From contig JAOUIN010000141.1 of assembly GCA_029883965.1 (NCBI GenBank), positions 1-6,128 on the forward strand: 6,128 nt of DNA, read 5' to 3'. Below, piece after piece: positions 1 through 5,113 of this stretch (position 1 is its first letter; every line of letters starts with the position of its first letter). A program made the position numbers and the translations under genes. The stretch comes from Betaproteobacteria bacterium (GTDB lineage Bacteria; Pseudomonadota; Gammaproteobacteria; Burkholderiales; SG8-41). The notes below the pieces were generated by a model. It saw only the letters and a program-made list of their open reading frames with translations, had not been told where the DNA came from and made no database searches.

Positions 1-250
1 ACGTTGGCAGAACCTGGGCAGCGGGAACTGCGACGACGGCGAGATCCGGCGCTTCCGGTAGCGCCGCGACATCGGGATAACAGCGCAGCCCGGCGATCTG
101 CTCATATTTCGGATTGACCGGATAAATGCGGCCGCGATAGCCTTTCTCCAGCAAGAAACCCAATGTGCGCCCGTTGATCTTGGAAAGATCCGCGGATGCA
201 CCAAGAATGGCGATCGAGCGCGGGCTTAGTAATGCCTGTAGATTGCTCAT
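1..250 (-). CDS. NDP-forming acyl-CoA synthetase family protein, N-terminal part (partial)
   Basis: Only the first 83 codons are inside the window; the gene continues past position 1. The visible part is the start of a CoA-binding Rossmann domain. SIAILGAS at residues 12-19 is the glycine-containing nucleotide/CoA loop, YPVNP at 43-47 is typical of the family, and a hydrophobic strand (LAVVAVPA) follows. This is the N-terminal domain of ADP-forming acetyl/acyl-CoA synthetases. The same domain opens Pat-type protein lysine acetyltransferases, where it is fused to a GNAT domain, and the fragment cannot tell the two apart. The ATG at 248-250 is the likely start because an in-frame TAA lies two codons upstream; no clear Shine-Dalgarno site is seen. 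It lies 80 bases after the exonuclease gene in the same direction, so it may belong to that operon or have its own control at the palindrome at 294-309. Family call is firm; exact reaction is open. Confidence 0.85.
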   Translation of the reverse strand, partial: MSNLQALLSPRSIAILGASADLSKINGRTLGFLLEKGYRGRIYPVNPKYEQIAGLRCYPDVAALPEAPDLAVVAVPAAQVLPT

Positions 251-293
251 TGCTTAGTACGGCAAAGGTTGAAGATGCGCTCAATCGTGCTGA

Positions 294-309
294 TGTGGAT
301 TACACCACA
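294..309. promoter_or_regulatory. CRP-like perfect palindrome upstream of the acyl-CoA synthetase gene
   Basis: The sequence TGTGG-N6-CCACA is a perfect 5+5 inverted repeat. It differs from the CRP/Vfr consensus TGTGA-N6-TCACA by one base in each half. Its centre is about 51 bases upstream of the ATG at 250 and inside the only gap between the exonuclease and synthetase genes. It could be an operator for a CRP-family or other dimeric regulator, or the stem of a small RNA hairpin. No convincing promoter hexamers could be placed beside it, so the role is uncertain. Confidence 0.3.
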
Positions 310-330
310 AGGGCACAGAAGCGTGAAAAC

Positions 331-1038
331 TCAGGCAATCTGGCGCAACCAGCGCTGGTCCTGCTCCAGACGCGTGAGATCCGCGAGCGTGCTGGCGCCG
401 CCGGCAGTTGCCTGCGCCAGCACGACCTGCAACAACTGCGCGGTTGCCAGAGCGTCGGCCAGCGCATTGTGCCTTGCCTGGTTTTCGATGCCGAACCGTT
501 GCAGCCATTGATCCAGACCCAGGGGCGCTGCCGTTTTCGGTGGCGCAAACAGCGCCGGCGCCAGATAGTCCAGATCCAGCCATGTACTCGACGGTGTGCA
601 GCCCAGTGCCGTGTTTGCAGCACGTTCAATCATGACGCGGTCGAAACCTGAATGGAAACCCACAATCGGTGCTTTCGCCGAATATGCGAAAAACTCGAGC
701 AGTGCGGTCGCCGGATCGGTTCCGGTACACTGCGTCGTGCCGTCTATACCGTGAATCAAGATGTTGGCACTGGCGCTGGCGCGGGGCTGACGCAGCACCG
801 TCTGAAATCCGCTGCCCAGACGAATGATGCCGTTTTCGACCATTACGGCGCCGATTGAAATGAGTTTGTCAGACATCGGATTAAGTCCGGTGGTTTCGAC
901 GTCTGCGACGACAAACCGAAGCCCGGCCAGCGGCACCGTATCGGCGATTTCGGGCAACTCCCGGTAGGCTGCCAGCGCTGCTGTTTGCGCTGCATTGAGT
1001 TCGGGCTTGTGCCCGAACAGGCGACGCAGCCAGCTCAC
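331..1038 (-). CDS. DnaQ-like 3'-5' exonuclease (DEDDh family)
   Basis: The product is a 235-residue protein of the DnaQ/PolC epsilon exonuclease fold, which removes nucleotides from 3' ends using two metal ions. All catalytic motifs are present: ExoI with D46 and E48 in VADVETTG, ExoII with D133 in VGFHSGFD, and ExoIII with H190 and D195 in HNALADA. This makes it a DEDDh enzyme that should be active. A short basic N-terminal stretch (WLRRLFGHK) precedes the domain. The GTG at 1036-1038 is preferred as start. A TTG at 1071 in the same frame would overlap the upstream coding region by 23 bases, while GTG begins 10 bases after that gene's stop. No strong Shine-Dalgarno site is visible, so translation is probably coupled to the upstream gene. 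The substrate is unknown. It is not replicative DnaQ by context, because it is paired with a DUF294 nucleotidyltransferase. Confidence 0.9.
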   Translation of the reverse strand: MSWLRRLFGHKPELNAAQTAALAAYRELPEIADTVPLAGLRFVVADVETTGLNPMSDKLISIGAVMVENGIIRLGSGFQTVLRQPRASASANILIHGIDGTTQCTGTDPATALLEFFAYSAKAPIVGFHSGFDRVMIERAANTALGCTPSSTWLDLDYLAPALFAPPKTAAPLGLDQWLQRFGIENQARHNALADALATAQLLQVVLAQATAGGASTLADLTRLEQDQRWLRQIA

Positions 1039-1052
1039 GCGACCGCACTCAT
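1035..1052 (-). other. five-codon stepping-stone ORF at the nucleotidyltransferase/exonuclease junction
   Basis: A minute ORF encoding M-S-A-V-A runs from ATG at 1050-1052 to TGA at 1035-1037. Its ATG overlaps the stop of the DUF294 gene (ATGA), and its stop overlaps the GTG start of the exonuclease (GTGA). A ribosome ending at the first stop could restart on the ATG, read five codons, stop, and restart on the GTG. Such overlaps are known signs of translational coupling. Whether this minicistron is really translated is inference, and a chance arrangement is possible. Confidence 0.3.
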
Positions 1053-2962
1053 AGCTGGTAATCGAGCGCAACCCGGCTCTGCAGCTTGCGGGCCTGGCGG
1101 AAACTCTCCTTCAGAATCCGGCGATCAACTTCGTTGAGTTGCGCCGGATCGACGCGGTTCGCATTTTCTGCTGTAGCTTCCGGCTCCATCTGGCTGCGAA
1201 GCCGCAGTGTTTGCAGGAAAAAAAATGCTTCGGTAATCGATTCGATTTCCTTGTCAGGAATTTGCAATGAAGCACCCGCCTGGCGCAACCGCTCGGCGGT
1301 GTTGGTGTGGGCCACGCCGGTGGCCAGCGCCAGCAGGCGTGCAGCGTCGGTAAACAGGCGCGCACCGTTCTTTTTCAGGTCTATGGTCCCGCGAAATTTG
1401 CCATCGCTCTCCGTGACAAAATCACTGATTATTCCCAGTGGCGGTCGGGATTCGAGAGCATATCCTGCAAGCTGGCGCTGAAATTGTTTGCCGTCCTGCG
1501 CCAGTTGTGACAAATCGCTGCGCAGTTTCCGTGCCAATGCTTCTTCGCCGTGCACAGCACGAAAATCAAAAAAGATGACTGCATTGAGCAATGCCTGGGG
1601 GTTGGTATTGGCAATCCAGGATTCAAACTGCCGGCGCCACTCCGCAAGACTAAGGCACCATTGCGGGTTGCTCCCCATGATATTGCCCTGACAAAGCGGG
1701 AATCCGCAGCGATCGAGTGCGCGATTGACGGCCAGCGCAAACGGTATCAACCGCTCCCTTGCGGCGTCCGGTTGTTCGTCGCCCGCGTCAAAAATAAGGC
1801 CGTTGTCCTGATCGGTGCTGATCGTCTGCTCGTAACGGCCTTCACTGCCGAAGGCGAGCCAGCACCAGCGGAGCCCGTCAAGATCGAACTCCTCGCCTTC
1901 GATCGTGAGGACCTGTCGTACCAATGCATCGTTTAGCGTGGATATGATCAGGGTCAGCTGCTCCGCAGCGACACCCTGCCCCAGCATGCTGCGTGCGAGC
2001 TTGTGAATGTCCTTTGCTGCGCTGCATAACTCGTCGATCGTCTGCGCAGCGGAAATGGTGCGGTTGATGGCGCGTACGCTGATCCGCTGCAGTGCAAACA
2101 GATCACGTTCGGTTACCACGCCGATGACCCGATTGCCATCGCATACGGGTATATGTCGGATTCCGCGATCGGCGATCAGCAGCGCGGCATCGTACGCACT
2201 GTCTTCGGCCGGCAGCGTCAGCGGATCCGGTGTCATGACATCGCTGATTGGCCGTGTCAGATCGTGCTGCGCAAGCGCGACGCGGTCGAGCACATCATGC
2301 CGGGTGAGGATACCCAGCGGCCGGCCATCGGATCCCGCGATCAGCATGGAACCGACCTTGCTCTCCTGCATGCTGCGCAATGCCTCGCCAATGGGCCGTT
2401 CAGGCGGACAAGTGACCGGTGCCCGCGTAATCAGCGAACGCAGCGTGCGGCTCATGGCCTGTTGCTCGCCGGTGGTCGACGTGAAATTGAGTTTGATCAG
2501 CCGCCGGGACTCGCGCAACATGCTGGCCAGGTAGCGCGTGGCAAACTCGCGAAAGACAGGACTGCGGTTCAGTAATTCAGGAAACTTTTCCGCTGCCAGT
2601 TCGTAGCAGAAAGTGTCTGCTGTTGCAGTGTACGGGGCCATGACCGCGCGCTGCTCCAGCAATGCGCTGACCGAGAAGGATTCGCCGGGTCCCAGGCTGA
2701 GCGGCTCGGCATCACCGCCGTGTTCAGCGCCGAACGGCACCACCTGCACAGTTCCGCGCTGGATGATATGGAGCGCCGGCGGCGTAGACTGGTCCGGTGC
2801 GAGAATGACCGTGCCTTTGGGGAAGTAGCACAGGTCGAGGCTGGCTGCCAGGAACTGCGCGGCCTGTTCCTCCATCTGTTCAAATGGCGGATATTGCCGC
2901 AGGAACTTGAGCGTGGTGGCGGCGAGCGCTGCTGCCGCGCTGTCATTTGCGGGACTGCTCAC
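1049..2962 (-). CDS. cNMP-like / CBS-pair / DUF294 nucleotidyltransferase protein
   Basis: The protein has 637 residues in a standard four-part layout. A cyclic-nucleotide-binding-like beta barrel spans about 27-145, followed by two CBS domains (about 182-235 and 243-292), a DUF294 (GlnD-like) nucleotidyltransferase domain (about 300-435) and a helical DUF294 C-terminal domain (about 470-630). The nucleotidyltransferase motif is intact: GSEGR at 372-376, then D384-Q385-D386, the expected metal-binding pair. CBS pairs usually sense adenine nucleotides, so the protein is probably a cytosolic, energy-sensing nucleotidyltransferase; its target is unknown. In the cNMP part the usual phosphate-binding arginine is replaced (P110-Y111 where P-R is expected), so cAMP binding is doubtful. 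The GTG at 2960-2962 was chosen because GGAG lies 6 bases upstream and it starts 17 bases after the stress-protein stop. The longer frame to 3097 only overlaps that gene. It is the second gene of the operon. Confidence 0.9.
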   Translation of the reverse strand: MSSPANDSAAAALAATTLKFLRQYPPFEQMEEQAAQFLAASLDLCYFPKGTVILAPDQSTPPALHIIQRGTVQVVPFGAEHGGDAEPLSLGPGESFSVSALLEQRAVMAPYTATADTFCYELAAEKFPELLNRSPVFREFATRYLASMLRESRRLIKLNFTSTTGEQQAMSRTLRSLITRAPVTCPPERPIGEALRSMQESKVGSMLIAGSDGRPLGILTRHDVLDRVALAQHDLTRPISDVMTPDPLTLPAEDSAYDAALLIADRGIRHIPVCDGNRVIGVVTERDLFALQRISVRAINRTISAAQTIDELCSAAKDIHKLARSMLGQGVAAEQLTLIISTLNDALVRQVLTIEGEEFDLDGLRWCWLAFGSEGRYEQTISTDQDNGLIFDAGDEQPDAARERLIPFALAVNRALDRCGFPLCQGNIMGSNPQWCLSLAEWRRQFESWIANTNPQALLNAVIFFDFRAVHGEEALARKLRSDLSQLAQDGKQFQRQLAGYALESRPPLGIISDFVTESDGKFRGTIDLKKNGARLFTDAARLLALATGVAHTNTAERLRQAGASLQIPDKEIESITEAFFFLQTLRLRSQMEPEATAENANRVDPAQLNEVDRRILKESFRQARKLQSRVALDYQL

Positions 2963-2979
2963 CTCGGACTCCGACTTAT

Positions 2980-3426
2980 TCAGCGCACGACGAGCACGGG
3001 CACCTTGCTGTGCGTGAGCACTTTTACGGTTTCGCTCCCGAGCAGCAGTCCGGTCAATCCACGTCGTCCATGCGATGCCATGACCACCAGATCGCATTTG
3101 CGATTGCGCGCCACTGCGATGATCTGCTGGAACGGAAGGTCGCTTGCGACTACGACGGTCGATCCCTTAAGACCGGCTTTGGTGACACGCAACATGATTT
3201 TTTCGAGCATGACTTCAGCGCGGGTCTTGGCGTCTTTTTCATAACGCCGCTTCAATTCGCCGCTCATCGGTACCGCAAAACTCTCGTCGACTGCCATGCG
3301 GAATTCCGGAACGACGCTGAGCAGCGTAACTTTCGCACCCAGCGATTTCGCCAGACCGAGGCCGCGAACGATCGCGCGGTCGGCAAGTTTGGAGCCGTCT
3401 GTAGGCAGCAGTATGTGTTTGAACAT
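2980..3426 (-). CDS. universal stress protein (UspA family)
   Basis: This is a 148-residue single-domain Usp protein, the usual family length. It opens with FKHILLPTDGS, where D10 is the conserved acidic residue of the nucleotide-binding fold. Near the C-terminus A-S-H-G at 117-120, nine residues, then G130-S131 match the ATP-binding pattern G-x2-G-x9-G-S/T, with alanine in place of the first glycine, a common variant. The ATG at 3424-3426 is chosen because GAGGA lies 5 bases upstream. A GTG four codons earlier (3436-3438) overlaps that Shine-Dalgarno site and is unlikely. It is the first gene of the operon, 17 bases before the DUF294 gene. An FNR/ANR-type box lies about 90 bases upstream of the start, which fits known stress proteins induced under low oxygen or energy limitation. 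Its molecular role here is unknown. Confidence 0.93.
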   Translation of the reverse strand: MFKHILLPTDGSKLADRAIVRGLGLAKSLGAKVTLLSVVPEFRMAVDESFAVPMSGELKRRYEKDAKTRAEVMLEKIMLRVTKAGLKGSTVVVASDLPFQQIIAVARNRKCDLVVMASHGRRGLTGLLLGSETVKVLTHSKVPVLVVR

Positions 3427-3513
3427 GTCAGTCCTCACGGGATCGGTTTGAGTTTTTTGAAATGCAGAAGACGCACTATCGATTACAGACTATCATGCAG
3501 CGCGTGACCGGCA

Positions 3514-3527
3514 TTGACCGAGATCAA
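3514..3527 (-). promoter_or_regulatory. FNR/ANR-type binding site upstream of the stress-protein operon
   Basis: On the minus strand the site reads TTGAT-CTCG-GTCAA, nine of ten positions of the FNR/ANR consensus TTGAT-N4-ATCAA. It lies in the non-coding gap upstream of the Usp gene, about 88 bases before its ATG. Possible -10 elements downstream are GATAGT (3489-3494) and TGTAAT (3482-3487). The spacings, 19 and 26 bases, fall on either side of the roughly 22 expected when such a site overlaps the -35 region, so the exact start of transcription is open. It suggests induction at low oxygen by an FNR-family activator. Confidence 0.6.
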
Positions 3528-3608
3528 GGCCATGCGTGCACGGTTTTTCGACGGGCGCGGCCGTGGCAGGCACTGCAGGATCATGCTGCCGCCTACTGCG
3601 AGCGCTTA

Positions 3609-3639
3609 ATTATCAAATAAAAACAGCGAGTTAGTTCAA
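3609..3639 (-). promoter_or_regulatory. weak sigma70-like promoter candidate upstream of the stress-protein operon
   Basis: On the minus strand TTGAAC (3634-3639) and GATAAT (3609-3614) resemble -35 and -10 boxes, in the most AT-rich part of the gap between the DUF1178 and Usp genes. The 19-base spacing is longer than ideal, so this is only a candidate. It would give a leader of about 175 bases containing the FNR-type box. The same stretch has a T-rich run (3615-3623), but no convincing hairpin precedes it, so I do not call a terminator for DUF1178. Nothing else is recognised in 3427-3669. Confidence 0.25.
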
Positions 3640-3669
3640 GTCGGCGTATGTGCCAGTGCGCGCGTGGCG

Positions 3670-4116
3670 TCAGTGCGGCTTTCCAGCAAGGTGGGCGGGA
3701 ACGGGCAGCGCGACGACGTCTATGCCTTCCTCGCGCAGAGACTCGACCTGTTTCGGCGATGCGGTGCCGCGAATATGCCGTTCCGGAGATTCCTTGTAAT
3801 GAATCTTGCGCGCCTCTTCCGGAAAGGCTTTGCCGACGTCTTCGGTGTTTTCGACAATATGCGAAATCAGCTTGAGCATGCGGGTGCCGTCAAAATTGGC
3901 GTATTGGCCCGGAAGATGGTCCGGTTGCTGCGGGGCCGGTACTTCGCTGTGACCGGTGTTGACGCGTGCCGCGGTAAGCAGACGGTTGATTTTCTGGCTT
4001 CCGCACAGCGGGCAGGTCAAAAGATCGCTCTTCTGCTGGCGTTCAAAATCGGCGCTCGACGAAAACCAGCCCTCGAAACGGTGGTCGTTGTCGCAACCCA
4101 GGTCAAAAACGATCAT
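3670..4116 (-). CDS. DUF1178 family protein, putative zinc-binding
   Basis: The product has 148 residues and matches the DUF1178 family, whose function is unknown. It begins MIVFDLGCDNDHRFEGWF, the family signature, and continues with CPLCGS. C8, H12, C35 and C38 could bind one zinc ion as a small ribbon at the N-terminus. The C-terminal half carries the conserved region around HYKESPERHIRGTAS. No signal peptide or membrane segment is seen, so it is probably cytosolic. The ATG at 4114-4116 is supported by the family's N-terminus. It starts only 24 bases after the CCA end of tRNA-Leu. No promoter or terminator is visible in that gap and no Shine-Dalgarno site precedes the ATG, so it may be expressed from the tRNA promoter or from one hidden inside the tRNA genes. 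The family assignment is by recognition of the sequence pattern. Confidence 0.85.
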   Translation of the reverse strand: MIVFDLGCDNDHRFEGWFSSSADFERQQKSDLLTCPLCGSQKINRLLTAARVNTGHSEVPAPQQPDHLPGQYANFDGTRMLKLISHIVENTEDVGKAFPEEARKIHYKESPERHIRGTASPKQVESLREEGIDVVALPVPAHLAGKPH

Positions 4117-4140
4117 TTGTCTGATAAAAGCTGCAGGTTA

Positions 4141-4225
4141 TGGTGGGCGAGACCGGACTCGAACCGGTATGGCTTGCGCCGAGGGATTTTAAGTCCCTTG
4201 TGTATACCAATTTCACCACTCGCCC
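4141..4225 (-). tRNA. tRNA-Leu(UAA)
   Basis: This is an 85-base class II tRNA. The acceptor stem GGGCGAG/CTCGCCC pairs fully, the discriminator is A (4144) and CCA is encoded (4141-4143). The anticodon stem AGGGA/TCCCT encloses loop CTTAAAA with anticodon UAA at 4189-4191. It has a long variable arm and a perfect T stem ACCGG/CCGGT around TTCGAGT. It is last of the three tRNAs and corresponds by position and sequence to E. coli leuZ. Confidence 0.97.
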
Positions 4226-4276
4226 TGCGCGACTTGAATTCTGTCAGGACCGGGCCTCGCCGCAATGTCGTGAAGC

Positions 4277-4350
4277 TGGAGGCGGGGGTCGGAATCGAAC
4301 CGGCGTACACGGCTTTGCAGGCCGCTGCATAACCACTCTGCCACCCCGCC
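4277..4350 (-). tRNA. tRNA-Cys(GCA)
   Basis: This is a 74-base tRNA with acceptor stem GGCGGGG/CCCCGCC, discriminator U (4280) as expected for cysteine, and encoded CCA (4277-4279). Loop CTGCAAA holds anticodon GCA at 4316-4318 and the anticodon stem is GCGGC/GCCGT with one wobble pair. The T stem GCCGG/CCGAC has a C-A mismatch at the second pair (50-64), which is unusual but should be tolerated. It is the middle gene of the tRNA operon, matching E. coli cysT. Confidence 0.96.
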
Positions 4351-4359
4351 GCTGTAACT

Positions 4360-4401
4360 AAAAGGGGAAAACGGCTGGCATCTCCATCAACCGTTTTCCC
4401 C
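4360..4401 (-). terminator. terminator-like hairpin between tRNA-Gly and tRNA-Cys
   Basis: On the minus strand GGGGAAAACGG (4391-4401) and CCGTTTTCCCC (4364-4374) form a perfect 11-base-pair stem. Three more pairs, one of them G-U, extend it inwards to 14 pairs with a 10-base loop. Four T residues (4360-4363) follow the stem directly. This is the shape of a Rho-independent terminator, but the U-run is short and two tRNA genes lie downstream. It is therefore more likely a partial terminator or an RNA-processing element than a full stop. Confidence 0.45.
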
Positions 4402-4408
4402 ACGAATT

Positions 4409-4484
4409 TGGAGCGGGAGAAGAGTCTCGAACTCTCGACCTCAACCTTGGCAAGGTTGCGCTCTACCAACTGAGCTACTCCCGC
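4409..4484 (-). tRNA. tRNA-Gly(GCC)
   Basis: This is a 76-base tRNA with acceptor stem GCGGGAG/CTCCCGC, discriminator U (4412) and encoded CCA (4409-4411). The anticodon stem CAACC/GGTTG encloses loop TTGCCAA with anticodon GCC at 4449-4451. The T arm GAGAG-TTCGAGA-CTCTT pairs with one wobble. It is the first tRNA after the promoter at 4509-4538 and corresponds to E. coli glyW. Confidence 0.97.
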
Positions 4485-4508
4485 ATTGCGTGCGTATTTC
4501 AGCCGCGA

Positions 4509-4538
4509 ATTATAAGCCGAAGTGATTGGCGCCCGCAA
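4509..4538 (-). promoter_or_regulatory. sigma70-type promoter of the tRNA operon
   Basis: On the minus strand a perfect -10 box TATAAT (4509-4514) lies 18 bases after the -35 box TTGCGG (4533-4538). Transcription would start near 4502, about 18 bases before the first base of tRNA-Gly. The bases just after the -10 box (TCGCGGC) are GC-rich, like the discriminator of stable-RNA promoters under stringent control. The promoter begins only a few bases after the pgsA stop, so the tRNAs need not depend on uvrC-pgsA transcription. Confidence 0.7.
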
Positions 4539-4542
4539 CCGG

Positions 4543-5112
4543 CTAGCGCTGGGCACGTGCCGCAACCCAGGCCATTCTCAGGTAATACCCCATCGAAATC
4601 AGGGTCAGCAGCGCGGCCGCCCAGATCAGCCAGGTACCCCAGTATTGCGGGTCAAAACCGCCGATCGGGTCATGGTAGAGCAGCATGGGGATCGCGATCA
4701 TTTGCGCCGCGGTTTTGATCTTGCCGACCATGGAAACGGCGACGCTTTTGCCCTGCCCCATGGATGCCATCCACTCACGCAGGGCAGAAATGGCAATTTC
4801 GCGGCCGATAATGATCAGCGCAACGACGGCATCAATCCGCCCCAGCTGCACCAGGATGATCAGTGCTGCTGCCACCATCAGTTTGTCGGCTACCGGATCG
4901 AGGAATGCGCCAAATGCCGAAGTCTGGTTCAAGCGACGAGCCAGCCAGCCATCGAGCCAGTCGGTAATCGCCGCCACGGTAAATATTACAGTAGCGATCA
5001 GATTCTGTGCGCTATGCGAAACCCAGGTCTGTTCGAAATAAAAAATACCGACAAACAGCGGGATCATTACGATCCGCAGCCAGGTCAGCAGATTGGGCCA
5101 GTTGTAATCCAT
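4543..5112 (-). CDS. pgsA: CDP-diacylglycerol-glycerol-3-phosphate 3-phosphatidyltransferase
   Basis: PgsA joins CDP-diacylglycerol and glycerol-3-phosphate to make phosphatidylglycerophosphate and CMP, the committed step to phosphatidylglycerol and cardiolipin in the inner membrane. The 189 residues compare with 182 in E. coli. The CDP-alcohol phosphatidyltransferase signature DG-x2-AR-x8-G-x3-D-x3-D is complete: D54, G55, A58, R59, G68, D72 and D76, with D51 just before. Several hydrophobic segments are visible, for example about 14-26, 38-50, 79-90 and near the C-terminus, as expected for a multi-span membrane protein. The ATG at 5110-5112 gives the family N-terminus (NLLTWLRI). The longer frame to 5325 lies inside uvrC and is rejected. 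It starts one base after the uvrC stop without a strong Shine-Dalgarno site, which points to translational coupling. The tRNA promoter follows directly. Confidence 0.96.
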   Translation of the reverse strand: MDYNWPNLLTWLRIVMIPLFVGIFYFEQTWVSHSAQNLIATVIFTVAAITDWLDGWLARRLNQTSAFGAFLDPVADKLMVAAALIILVQLGRIDAVVALIIIGREIAISALREWMASMGQGKSVAVSMVGKIKTAAQMIAIPMLLYHDPIGGFDPQYWGTWLIWAAALLTLISMGYYLRMAWVAARAQR

Positions 5113-5113
5113 G

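Noticed and set aside
2007..2534. Long plus-strand ORF opposite the DUF294 gene
   Set aside because: It is antisense to well-supported CBS domains, and its serine/arginine-rich sequence shows no recognisable domain.
2947..3507. Plus-strand ORF opposite the universal stress protein
   Set aside because: It is a shadow of the Usp gene and its upstream region, with no domain or start signal.
3615..3623. T-rich run after DUF1178 as a possible terminator
   Set aside because: No stable stem directly precedes the run on the minus strand; only short 3-4 base-pair matches were found.
4141..4225. tRNA-Leu as a phage or island attachment site
   Set aside because: No integrase gene and no repeat of the tRNA 3' end is present in the window, and the surrounding gene order is a conserved chromosomal one.
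3664..4332. Long plus-strand ORF across DUF1178 and two tRNAs
   Set aside because: It is antisense to DUF1178 and reads through tRNA-Leu and tRNA-Cys; peptides such as ARPDSNRYG and GVGIEPAY are well-known false translations of tRNA genes.
4113..4565. Minus-strand ORF across the tRNA cluster (contains GVAQLVERNLAKVE)
   Set aside because: It is a translation of the three tRNA genes themselves, a common false protein in databases.
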